DNA from: Clostridia bacterium
GTDB taxonomy: Bacteria; Bacillota; Clostridia; Oscillospirales; CAG-382
Direction of reading: 5' to 3'
DNA length: 51,697 nt
NCBI GenBank assembly: GCA_017447445.1
Contig: JAFSNK010000041.1
Location: 1-51,697 of the forward strand
Shown here: positions 1 through 8,565 of the stretch, piece by piece
Layout of the letters: every line of letters begins with the position of its first letter
How positions within the stretch are numbered: position 1 is the stretch's first letter
Translations under genes and position numbers: made by a program
The notes under the pieces: generated by a model
What the model saw: the letters and a program-made list of their open reading frames with translations, nothing else
The model's database searches: none
What the model was told of the DNA's origin: nothing

Positions 1-143
1 AAAGCCAGAATGTCTTTCTCCCCGAAAGATTATTCAATTTTGAATTGCAAGACGAATCGCACGTCTGTTCCATATACGACATTGGGCTCTTTACTGTCAT
101 ATGACAGCCTTCAACCCGTGCGTTTCACTTTGCAATTGAGTGT

Positions 144-2051
144 TCATAATTTGTTCAAAGTTCCCAGGAAAAACCGCTTTATCATCGCGTAATCCTCCGC
201 GCCGATCTTCCCGTTCCCGGAAACGTCCGCGGCGGCGGCGCGCGCCCCGGAAAGCGTATACGTGCCCAGCGCCGCGCGTCTTACGGCGGCGTAATCGCCC
301 ACGTCGACGTAGCCGTTCGCGTTGACGTCCCCCGCGAGCACCAGCGTTTTGCTGTCGATGGCGGCGCCGTTGACGACGATGCTTAAAGTGCATCCGGTGA
401 ATACCCTTTCGGAGCCGGAAAGCTTTTTCCCTTCCGGCGAAAGCACGGTTATGCTTTGTTTATCGAAATTCTCGCACAGAGAGTCGACAGTCTGCTTCCA
501 TACCCTTCCGACCACGTATCCGGTCGCTTCGTCGAGCGTATAGGCGCCGTTCGGCGAGGGCTCGATCTCGAGCGCGGAATAATAGGTGGTGTATTCGAGG
601 AAGACCCAGCCGGTCTTTCCGCCGTATTCGGTCATTCCCCAGAAGCGTTCGGTCCGCGGTACGTTGACTATCGTCCCCGCCGGGATGACGTCGAGTATCT
701 CCGACCCGACGTTCGGTTCGGCGCGGAGATTAAGATATTCTTTTATGCGGTAATATCCCGTCTCCTTTTCGGTGAGCACCACCGAGGTATCCGGGTAGTT
801 ATAGGGCATATTAACGAATTCTATCCCGGCGGCAGCCGCGGAAGCGAACTGCTCCCAGGTATATCTGCGCGTGGAAACGACGCAGGGCTGAGTCGCCACC
901 CCGTCGCCCCCGGCGTTGCCGTGATAGATCACGATGAAATCGTCGTCCATGGTAAGGATCGACACCGAATGCCCCTTGGAGAGCCGGACGTGCGCGCCGG
1001 GCGCCGCCTTGGTAAGCAGCTCTTTTACCGTGTTCGCGGTCGCCGCCCCTCGGGAGATCGTGCCGACGTTGTAATAGAGCGACGAGTTCATGGAATGGTC
1101 GATGAACCCGAAGCAGGTATAGAACACCATCCGCGCGAACGCGAAGCACTGCGCCCCGAGCAGGTCCACCTCGCAGGTGTCCTTATAGCCCGTGGGATAA
1201 TAGCGCATACAGTTGCAGTAGCCGACCGAATCGATGCAGTAGGCGGGCGGGCTGTTGTGGCAGGTGCACGCCTTGCCGTCCTTAGAAAAGAAGGTGCCGG
1301 GCATATGCTGCGCGAGCGGCAGCGTGGTGTCGCCGACGGTAACGTAGGGGCCGGTATATTTGTTCTCGCCGTCTTCCCCGTCCCCGCCGTCCGCGGGCTG
1401 TTCTTCTTCGCCGCGCGGAAGGTCCGTTTCGTTCCCGCTTGCGTCGGCGTAATGGTTCACGTATTCGCCCACGTCGTTTTCGTAGCATTCGTCGCCCGAA
1501 CGGTCGAGCCGCGCGAATCCGCCGTTTTCGGTGACCCAGCGGAAGCCGCCGTTTTCGGGGATGAAGCCCTTTATCCCCACGCGTGTGAAGAGCGCTTCCT
1601 CGCCGGACGCCGTTACGCGGCAGACGGTTTCGCCGCGCAGTATGTAAATATTATTATCGGAAACGTAAAGGTGCGATACCGGTTCCGTGAATTCGCGGAA
1701 CACTTCCGCGCCGCTTCCGTCCGGAAGGCAGGAAACGACGCTTGCGCCGGATATGAACCATATCCTTCCGCGGGCGTGATTAAGATATTCCGCGGGCAGC
1801 GGCGATATGAGCCGCCCGGTTTCTTCCGGCTCGCCCGCTTTGCGCACGCGCAGTCCGTCCGGCGCGGAATAAAAGACCGAATCGCCGATATCCAGCGCGG
1901 TCCCTCCGTAGAGCAGGCGTTCTTCGAACGTCTCCTCCGCCGCCGGGGCTTTCTCCGGTTCGCCGGAGACGCGCTCCGACAGAGCGAGCGGCGCGAGCAA
2001 AAACGCGCACAGCAGTAACAAAGCTATTCTTTTTGCGGCGATCCTGCGCAC
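144..2051 (-). CDS. Secreted papain-like amidase/peptidase with SH3 and dockerin domains
   Basis: About 635 residues. The chosen start is a GTG with AAAGGGG eight bases upstream; an in-frame ATG 14 codons earlier lacks a ribosome site. A signal peptide spans about residues 1-25. A beta-rich stretch (45-200) is followed by an acidic linker. Next comes a Cys/His fold like CHAP or NlpC enzymes: Cys302 in QCFAFAR, His361 in GHSVS, then YHGNAGG. A bacterial SH3 domain (433-492) follows, then a small beta module, then a type I dockerin (572-632) with two calcium loops, DVNANGYVDVGD and DVSGNGKIGAED. Such proteins usually act on peptidoglycan or peptides outside the cell; the substrate here is unknown. 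No cohesin partner lies in the window. Architecture is clear; catalytic activity is inferred. Confidence 0.8.
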   Translation of the reverse strand: MRRIAAKRIALLLLCAFLLAPLALSERVSGEPEKAPAAEETFEERLLYGGTALDIGDSVFYSAPDGLRVRKAGEPEETGRLISPLPAEYLNHARGRIWFISGASVVSCLPDGSGAEVFREFTEPVSHLYVSDNNIYILRGETVCRVTASGEEALFTRVGIKGFIPENGGFRWVTENGGFARLDRSGDECYENDVGEYVNHYADASGNETDLPRGEEEQPADGGDGEDGENKYTGPYVTVGDTTLPLAQHMPGTFFSKDGKACTCHNSPPAYCIDSVGYCNCMRYYPTGYKDTCEVDLLGAQCFAFARMVFYTCFGFIDHSMNSSLYYNVGTISRGAATANTVKELLTKAAPGAHVRLSKGHSVSILTMDDDFIVIYHGNAGGDGVATQPCVVSTRRYTWEQFASAAAAGIEFVNMPYNYPDTSVVLTEKETGYYRIKEYLNLRAEPNVGSEILDVIPAGTIVNVPRTERFWGMTEYGGKTGWVFLEYTTYYSALEIEPSPNGAYTLDEATGYVVGRVWKQTVDSLCENFDKQSITVLSPEGKKLSGSERVFTGCTLSIVVNGAAIDSKTLVLAGDVNANGYVDVGDYAAVRRAALGTYTLSGARAAAADVSGNGKIGAEDYAMIKRFFLGTLNKL

Positions 2052-2162
2052 GGTTTCGTCCCCTTTCACGGAATCTTGTTTACATAATATCATATATAAC
2101 GACGGATTTCAAGTTTTTTCGGGGTTTCGCAATAAAAAATTCGAAAAATTTTCAAAATCCTC

Positions 2163-2191
2163 TTGGTATTGTCGAAAATTTGTGTTATAAT
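2163..2191 (+). promoter_or_regulatory. Sigma-A-type promoter of upp
   Basis: TTGGTA at 2163-2168 and a perfect TATAAT at 2186-2191 are separated by 17 bp. The upp start codon lies 38 bases after the -10 element. Confidence 0.7.
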
Positions 2192-2229
2192 AGTCCGAAT
2201 AAAAAATAACGGTTTGCCGGAGGAACAAT

Positions 2230-2862
2230 ATGAGCGCCAACATTTTTATCGCCGATCACCCGCTGATCCAGCACAAGCTTACACTTCTGAGAAACGAAAA
2301 AACCGGTTCCAAGCAGTTCCGCGAGCTGATAAAAGAGATCACCGAGCTGCTTTGCTATGAGGCGACGCGCGACCTGCCGCTGTGCGAAGTCGAAGTCACC
2401 ACCCCGATCTGCACCACCAAATCCAAAGTCGTCGCGGGGCGCAAAATGGCTTTCGTGCCGATACTGCGCGCCGGATTGGGAATGGTGGACGGCGCTCTGG
2501 AGCTCGTCCCCGCCGCGAAGGTAGGGCATATCGGTCTTTACCGCGATCCGGAAACGCTTAAACCCGTTGAATACTACTGCAAGCTCCCGCACGATATACA
2601 CGAGCGCGAAGTTATAGTCGTCGACCCGATGCTCGCCACCGGCGGCTCCGCGATAGACGCGATAACGCTTATAAAGGCGCGCAGTCCGCTGCATATCAAA
2701 TTCATGTGCATTATCGCGGCTCCCGAAGGGCTCCGCGCGCTTTCCGAAGCGCACCCCGACGTTCAGGTATACTGCGCTTCGCTCGACAGTCATCTGAACG
2801 AGCACGGCTACATAGTCCCCGGTCTCGGCGACGCGGGCGACAGGATCTTCGGTACCAAATGA
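2230..2862 (+). CDS. upp: Uracil phosphoribosyltransferase
   Basis: Cytoplasmic salvage enzyme that joins uracil and PRPP to make UMP. The 210-residue length is normal for the family. The PRPP loop is at 128-145 ([14 protein letters not shown]), and the N-terminal part carries the conserved PILRAG segment at 77-82. The start ATG has GGAGG six bases upstream. The gene is single, with its own promoter and a terminator directly downstream. It converges on pyrR-uraA, which supply the permease and regulator of the same pathway. The assignment is firm. Confidence 0.97.
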   Translation: MSANIFIADHPLIQHKLTLLRNEKTGSKQFRELIKEITELLCYEATRDLPLCEVEVTTPICTTKSKVVAGRKMAFVPILRAGLGMVDGALELVPAAKVGHIGLYRDPETLKPVEYYCKLPHDIHEREVIVVDPMLATGGSAIDAITLIKARSPLHIKFMCIIAAPEGLRALSEAHPDVQVYCASLDSHLNEHGYIVPGLGDAGDRIFGTK

Positions 2863-2896
2863 TCTTCCCCGGATGATCGGTTTACAAACGAAACGG

Positions 2897-2918
2897 AAAA
2901 CGCCCCGCCGGGCGTTTT
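2897..2918 (+). terminator. Intrinsic terminator after upp
   Basis: A nine-base-pair hairpin, AAAACGCCC/GGGCGTTTT with loop CGCC, is followed by a short T-rich stretch, 34 bases after the upp stop codon. Confidence 0.7.
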
Positions 2919-2948
2919 CTTCATTATTTACGGCTTTTCGGCAAACAA

Positions 2949-2986
2949 AAAACTCCCGCGGCGGCACTGCCCCCCGCGGGAGTTTT
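2949..2986. terminator. Bidirectional terminator between upp and uraA
   Basis: A 13-bp perfect stem, AAAACTCCCGCGG/CCGCGGGAGTTTT, has T-rich tails on both strands. It lies between two convergent genes, so it can stop transcripts from either side; the minus-strand tail is the stronger. Confidence 0.8.
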
Positions 2987-2997
2987 GGTTTTATCGC

Positions 2998-4392
2998 TTA
3001 TTTGTCTTCTTTTTTGTCGTTCTTTTTGCGGTTGAGAACGAGGTTTGTGATGATGCCGAGAATGAGCGCGCAGGCAACGGCGGTGAGCTTGATGTTCTTT
3101 TCGCCGAAAGTCATTACCATGCCGCCGACGCCGGCGATAAGGATCGACGATACGACGAACAGGTTGTTGTTCTGTTCAAGATCGACCTTCTGGATCATCT
3201 TAAGACCGGAAACCGCTATGAAGCCGTAGAGCGTGATGCAGACGCCGCCCATTACGCAGGTCGGTATGGTGGCGAGCAGCGTTACGAACGGAGCAAAGAA
3301 CGAAGCGGCTATTGCAATTATGGAGGTGCAGACGATCGTTACGACCGAGGCGTTTCCGGTAATTGCCACGCAGCCGACCGATTCGCCGTAGGTGGTGTTG
3401 GGGCAGCCGCCGAAGAACGCGCCCACCATGGAGCCGACGCCGTCGCCGAGCAGCGTGCGATGGAGACCGGGATCTTCAAGCAGATCTTTTTCGATTATGG
3501 AAGAAAGGTTCTTGTGGTCGGCGATATGTTCGGCGAATACGACAAACGCAACGGGGATATAGGCAAGCGCGATAGTGCCTATGTACGCGCCTATGGAACC
3601 GACTTCGCCATAAGCGTAATCGCCTTTGAAAGCGGTGAGGAAGGTGAATTCGGGATACCATTTCATATCATTGAACAGCGAGAAGTTGATTATCTGAAGT
3701 TCCGCGTTCCCGGTAGCGTTGCCGATGATCGTAATGATCGCGGCGACTATATACCCGGCGACTATACCTATGATGAACGGGATAAGCTTTGCCATTTTCT
3801 TGCCGTAAACCGAGCAGAGCACGACGACAAGGAAAGTGACCATAGCACAGAGGAAATTAAGTCCGCTGTTGAGACTTATGTGATATACGGTGGAAGACGC
3901 GGCGGCGTCATAAGCAAGCGAGGGAGAAGCGACGCCGAACGAGTTGGCTATTGCGTTGCCCGCAAGCGAAAGACCGATGATCGCGACGGTCGGGCCGATA
4001 ACGGCGGCGGGCATCAGCTTGTTGATCCAAGCTACTCCCGCAAACTTTACCACGAGGGATATAATGACATAAACGAGTCCCGCCATTACAGCGCCGATGA
4101 TCAGACCGAGATAACCGAGCGAAGCCGAAACGCCGCCGGCGAAAGCCGCGGCCATAGAGCCGAGGAACGCGAACGAGGAGCCGAGGAACACCGGACTACG
4201 GAATTTGGTGAAGAGCAGGTAAACTAGCGTACCGACGCCGGCGCCGAACAGCGCGGCGGACTGAGACATACCGTGCCCTACTATAGCGGGAACGGCGATG
4301 GTGGCGGCGAGGATCGCAAGGAGCTGCTGGAGCGCGAACACGATCAGCTTGCCGAACTGGGGTTTGTCTTTTACGTTGTAAACGAGTTTCAT
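2998..4392 (-). CDS. uraA: Uracil permease (NCS2 family)
   Basis: A 464-residue integral membrane protein with about 12-14 hydrophobic segments, importing uracil by proton symport. The start LVYNVKDKPQFGKLIVFALQ and the VPAIVGHGMSQSAALFGAG region are typical of UraA. The charged lysine-rich tail is cytoplasmic. The ATG has GGAGG five bases upstream. It lies 32 bases after pyrR on the same strand and is probably co-transcribed from the attenuated pyrR promoter. Product uracil feeds Upp, encoded convergently next door. Xanthine/uracil specificity cannot be proven by eye, but the pyrR linkage supports uracil. Confidence 0.93.
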   Translation of the reverse strand: MKLVYNVKDKPQFGKLIVFALQQLLAILAATIAVPAIVGHGMSQSAALFGAGVGTLVYLLFTKFRSPVFLGSSFAFLGSMAAAFAGGVSASLGYLGLIIGAVMAGLVYVIISLVVKFAGVAWINKLMPAAVIGPTVAIIGLSLAGNAIANSFGVASPSLAYDAAASSTVYHISLNSGLNFLCAMVTFLVVVLCSVYGKKMAKLIPFIIGIVAGYIVAAIITIIGNATGNAELQIINFSLFNDMKWYPEFTFLTAFKGDYAYGEVGSIGAYIGTIALAYIPVAFVVFAEHIADHKNLSSIIEKDLLEDPGLHRTLLGDGVGSMVGAFFGGCPNTTYGESVGCVAITGNASVVTIVCTSIIAIAASFFAPFVTLLATIPTCVMGGVCITLYGFIAVSGLKMIQKVDLEQNNNLFVVSSILIAGVGGMVMTFGEKNIKLTAVACALILGIITNLVLNRKKNDKKEDK

Positions 4393-4424
4393 TTTTTCCT
4401 CCGTTTTGGAAAATTTTTATTTTT

Positions 4425-5270
<846 letters not shown>

Positions 5271-5290
5271 TTACGCGGGAGGAACGGAAA

Positions 5291-5980
5291 ATGGAACTTG
5301 CGGGACTGCAAAAGCTTACGCTGCTGGATTACCCGGGACATATGGCGTGCACGGTGTTCACCCACGGGTGCAACCTGCGCTGCCCTTTTTGCCACAACGC
5401 GGGGCTTGTCGTACGGGAAAACGGCTATATTATAAAAACGGAAGAGTTCTTTGAATTCCTCGAAAAACGCCGGGGCATTCTGGACGGCGTGGCGATAACG
5501 GGCGGGGAACCGCTGCTGCACGCCGATATAAGCGAATTTATGGCGGAGATAAAAAAGCGCGGCTTCAACGTGAAGCTGGACACGAACGGCTTCTTCCCGG
5601 AACGGCTCGAAAGCGTTCTTGCGCGGGGGCTGGCCGATTACGTGGCGATGGATATAAAATCCTCGCGCCAAGGCTACGCGAAAGCCGTGGGATCGGCTTC
5701 GCCGGATATTTCCCGCGTGGAAAAGAGCGTTTCCCTGCTTATGAACGGGAACGTGGATTTTGAATTCCGCACCACGGCGGTCAAAGGCATCCACACCCTG
5801 CGCGATTTCGAGCAGATCGGCGAATGGATAGCCGGGGACGAAAAGTATTTTATACAACATTTCACCGATTCGGGCGACCTGATCGGCGGCGGGTTCGAAG
5901 CTTTCGGCGAAGCCGAATCGGCGGAGCTGCTCGAAGCGGTGCAAAAGCGCGTGCCCAAAGCGGAGCTGCGCGGGATATGA
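5291..5980 (+). CDS. nrdG: Anaerobic ribonucleoside-triphosphate reductase activating protein (radical SAM)
   Basis: A 229-residue radical-SAM activase that installs the glycyl radical in NrdD using a 4Fe-4S cluster and S-adenosylmethionine. The cluster motif is Cys27-x3-Cys31-x2-Cys34 (GCNLRCPFC), followed by the GGEPL segment that contacts SAM. The start is the ATG of MELAGLQKLT with GGAGG eight bases upstream; earlier in-frame ATGs lie in the promoter. The length and the LLDYPGHMACTVFTHGC start match the longer NrdG2-type branch rather than the short E. coli type. It has its own promoter, ends 172 bases before nrdD, and is followed by a terminator. Confidence 0.92.
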   Translation: MELAGLQKLTLLDYPGHMACTVFTHGCNLRCPFCHNAGLVVRENGYIIKTEEFFEFLEKRRGILDGVAITGGEPLLHADISEFMAEIKKRGFNVKLDTNGFFPERLESVLARGLADYVAMDIKSSRQGYAKAVGSASPDISRVEKSVSLLMNGNVDFEFRTTAVKGIHTLRDFEQIGEWIAGDEKYFIQHFTDSGDLIGGGFEAFGEAESAELLEAVQKRVPKAELRGI

Positions 5981-6033
5981 CGATGGGCAATTTTACTATA
6001 TATTGGAACGAAATATTGTGAAAAGTTACAAAA

Positions 6034-6049
6034 CCACAATATCTTGTGT
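6034..6049. promoter_or_regulatory. NrdR-type box upstream of nrdD
   Basis: The 16-mer CCACAATATCTTGTGT matches the palindromic NrdR consensus (ACACwATATaTwGTGT) at 14 of 16 positions by my count. It sits eight bases upstream of the nrdD -35 hexamer. NrdR represses RNR genes when dATP is abundant. A weaker match (11/16) lies at 6006-6021. Confidence 0.65.
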
Positions 6050-6056
6050 TTTGCTC

Positions 6057-6085
6057 TTGACAAAAAAGCGCTTATGTGGTATGCT
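6057..6085 (+). promoter_or_regulatory. Promoter of nrdD-trxB
   Basis: TTGACA (6057-6062), 17 bp, TATGCT (6080-6085). The -10 element lies inside the stem of the terminator at 6066-6115, so initiation is expected in or just past the loop. Confidence 0.7.
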
Positions 6086-6115
6086 GAATAAGCACCGCAA
6101 AGGCGCTTGTTTTTT
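6066..6115 (+). terminator. Intrinsic terminator of nrdG overlapping the nrdD promoter
   Basis: A long hairpin: 6066-6080 pairs with 6094-6108 (one A-A mismatch), followed inward by a two-base bulge (6081-6082) and two GC pairs, with loop TGAATAA (6085-6091) and a tract of six Ts at 6110-6115. It would stop read-through from nrdG, while transcripts started at the embedded nrdD promoter contain only the 3' arm and escape. Confidence 0.7.
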
Positions 6116-6152
6116 GTAATATAATATCATTCATATCAAAGGGGAACCCGAA

Positions 6153-8519
6153 ATGTATCAGGTAGTAAAACGCGACGGCAGCAAGGCCGAATTCAACATT
6201 CAGAAGATCGCGGCGGCGATCGGAAAGGCGTTCGAGGCGTGCGAGAAGAACACCCATCCTAGCGTTATCGATTTTCTCGCGCTTAAAGTGACCGCCGATT
6301 TCGAACCGAAGATAAAAGACGGTCTTATCGCCGTGGAGGACATCCAGGACAGCGTGGAGACCGTGCTCGTCCAGGCGGGCTACGCCGACGTTGCGAAGGC
6401 GTATATCCTTTACCGCCGCCAGCGCGAAAAGCTGCGCAATATGAAATCCACCCTGCTCGACTACAAATCGATAGTCGACCAGTACGTTAAAAACATCGAC
6501 TGGCGCGTTAAGGAAAACAGCACCGTCAAATATTCCGTCGGCGGGCTTATCCTTTCCAACTCCGGCGCGATCACCGCGAACTACTGGCTTTCCGAGATCT
6601 ACGACGACGAGATAGCCAACGCCCACCGCAACGCGGACTTACATCTGCACGATCTTTCGATGCTCACCGGCTACTGCGCCGGATGGTCGCTGAAACAGCT
6701 CATTCAGGAAGGTCTGGGCGGCGTTCCCGGCAAGATCACCTCTTCCCCGGCAAGCCACCTCGCCACGCTCTGCAACCAGATGGTGAACTTTTTGGGCATA
6801 ATGCAGAACGAATGGGCGGGCGCGCAGGCGTTCTCCTCCTTCGACACCTACCTCGCCCCGTTCGTAAAAGTGGATAACCTTACCTACGATCAGGTAAAGA
6901 AGAGCATCGAATCCTTCATCTACGGTGTGAACACTCCTTCGCGCTGGGGCACTCAGGCGCCGTTTTCCAACATCACGCTCGACTGGACGGTCCCGAACGA
7001 CCTTGCGGAGCTTAACTGCATAGTCGGCGGCAAGGAAATGCCTTTTAAGTACAAGGACTGCAAGAAAGAAATGGATATGGTGAACAAGGCGTTCATCGAA
7101 ATAATGATCGAGGGCGACGCCAACGGCCGCGGCTTCCAGTACCCGATCCCCACCTATTCCATCACCCGCGAGTTCGACTGGTCCGAGACCGAAAACAACA
7201 AGCTGCTGTTCGAAATGACGAGCAAATACGGCACCCCGTATTTCTCCAACTACATCAACAGCGATATGGAGCCCAGCGACATACGCTCCATGTGCTGCCG
7301 TCTGCGCCTCGATCTGCGCGAGCTGCGCAAGAAATCCGGCGGCTTCTTCGGCAGCGGCGAAAGCACCGGCAGCATAGGCGTGGTCACTCTTAACATGCCG
7401 CGAATGGCTTACCTCGCGCACGACGAAGCGGACTTTATGCACCGCCTCGACCATATGATGGACATCGCCGCAAGATCGCTTAAAATAAAGCGCACCACCA
7501 TTTCCAAACTGCTTGACGAAGGGCTTTACCCCTACACCAAACGCTATCTCGGCACCTTCGAGAACCACTTCTCCACCATCGGGCTCGTCGGTATGAACGA
7601 AGCCGGGCTGAACGCGAAATGGCTGCGCAAGGATATGACTCACCCCGAAACGCAGGAATTCACCAAACGCGTGCTGAACCACATGCGCGAAAAGCTTTCG
7701 GATTACCAGGAGCTTTACGGCGACCTTTACAATCTTGAAGCGACTCCGGCGGAATCCACCGCCTACCGTCTTGCGAAGCACGACGTCAAGCGCTTCCCGG
7801 ATATCGTAACGGCGAACATGAACGGCACGCCCTACTACACCAACAGCTCCAACCTGCCCGTCGGCTATACCGACGACATATTCGACGCGCTCGCGGTGCA
7901 GGACGATATTCAGACTCTTTACACCTCCGGCACCGTGTTCCACGCCTTTCTGGGCGAAAAACTGCCGGACTGGAAAGCCGCCGCGACGCTGGTGCGCAAG
8001 ATAGCGGAGAACCACAAGCTTCCCTACTACACCATTTCGCCGACCTATTCGGTCTGCTCCGACCACGGCTATATCGCCGGCGAGCATTACAAATGCCCGA
8101 AGTGCGGCAAGACCGCGGAGGTTTACAGCCGCATAACCGGATACTACCGCCCCGTTCAGGACTGGAACGACGGCAAATCCCAGGAATACAAGGACAGAGT
8201 GACCTACGACGTCATCCACAAGACGAAGGTATATACCGACATCGCGAAGCAGCGCGAAGCCGCGGAATGCGGATGCGCTTCCGCCCCCGCGGAAGGCGAG
8301 ACCATCCTGTTCGCCACCAAGACCTGCCCCAACTGCCGTATCGCCGCAAGTCTTCTGGACAAAGCGAACGTGAAGTACCGCAAGGTCTACGTGGAGGATG
8401 AACCGGAGCTTGCGAAGTCGCTCGGGCTGAAACAGGCGCCGACGCTCGTCGTGCAGAACGGGGATGGAGTGGAAAAGATAGTAAACGTTTCCAACATCAA
8501 AAAATACATCGGTTCATAA
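6153..8519 (+). CDS. nrdD: Anaerobic ribonucleoside-triphosphate reductase with fused C-terminal glutaredoxin-like domain
   Basis: A 788-residue class III RNR that makes dNTPs from NTPs without oxygen. An N-terminal ATP-cone (about 1-95) senses dATP/ATP. The barrel holds SMCCRLRLDL with the thiyl-radical cysteine. A zinc site (CSDHGY, then CPKCG) precedes the glycyl-radical loop RITGYY with Gly663. Residues 716-788 form an extra thioredoxin-fold domain with redox motif Cys725-Pro-Asn-Cys728, preceded by a CGC linker; most NrdD proteins end soon after the glycyl radical. This suggests reduction by a tethered glutaredoxin/NrdH-like domain instead of formate. The ATG has AAAGGGG upstream. trxB follows 46 bases later. 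Confidence 0.95.
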   Translation: MYQVVKRDGSKAEFNIQKIAAAIGKAFEACEKNTHPSVIDFLALKVTADFEPKIKDGLIAVEDIQDSVETVLVQAGYADVAKAYILYRRQREKLRNMKSTLLDYKSIVDQYVKNIDWRVKENSTVKYSVGGLILSNSGAITANYWLSEIYDDEIANAHRNADLHLHDLSMLTGYCAGWSLKQLIQEGLGGVPGKITSSPASHLATLCNQMVNFLGIMQNEWAGAQAFSSFDTYLAPFVKVDNLTYDQVKKSIESFIYGVNTPSRWGTQAPFSNITLDWTVPNDLAELNCIVGGKEMPFKYKDCKKEMDMVNKAFIEIMIEGDANGRGFQYPIPTYSITREFDWSETENNKLLFEMTSKYGTPYFSNYINSDMEPSDIRSMCCRLRLDLRELRKKSGGFFGSGESTGSIGVVTLNMPRMAYLAHDEADFMHRLDHMMDIAARSLKIKRTTISKLLDEGLYPYTKRYLGTFENHFSTIGLVGMNEAGLNAKWLRKDMTHPETQEFTKRVLNHMREKLSDYQELYGDLYNLEATPAESTAYRLAKHDVKRFPDIVTANMNGTPYYTNSSNLPVGYTDDIFDALAVQDDIQTLYTSGTVFHAFLGEKLPDWKAAATLVRKIAENHKLPYYTISPTYSVCSDHGYIAGEHYKCPKCGKTAEVYSRITGYYRPVQDWNDGKSQEYKDRVTYDVIHKTKVYTDIAKQREAAECGCASAPAEGETILFATKTCPNCRIAASLLDKANVKYRKVYVEDEPELAKSLGLKQAPTLVVQNGDGVEKIVNVSNIKKYIGS

Positions 8520-8534
8520 AAACTTCAAAGGGGT

Positions 8535-8564
8535 ATGGGGGAACTTTAGCAAAGGTTCCCCCAT
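8535..8564. repeat. Hairpin repeat abutting the trxB start
   Basis: Perfect 10-bp inverted repeat ATGGGGGAAC/GTTCCCCCAT with an AT-rich loop. It ends one base before the trxB ATG. Sequence and layout resemble, in inverted orientation, the G5/C5 hairpin at 9514-9541, so it is probably a diverged copy of the same dispersed repeat. It has no T tract and is unlikely to be a terminator. Confidence 0.6.
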
Positions 8565-8565
8565 T

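Noticed and set aside
1..143. Left-edge sequence as a gene or terminator
   Set aside because: Only short open frames without ribosome sites and a small CTGTCATATGACAG palindrome (97-110) are visible; nothing can be supported.
456..2018. A 520-codon plus-strand open frame opposite the dockerin protein
   Set aside because: It is a shadow of the minus-strand gene, which has a signal peptide, catalytic motifs and a dockerin.
6006..6021. Second NrdR box
   Set aside because: Only 11 of 16 positions match and the 28-bp spacing to the good box is not the usual spacing; kept as a remark, not a feature.
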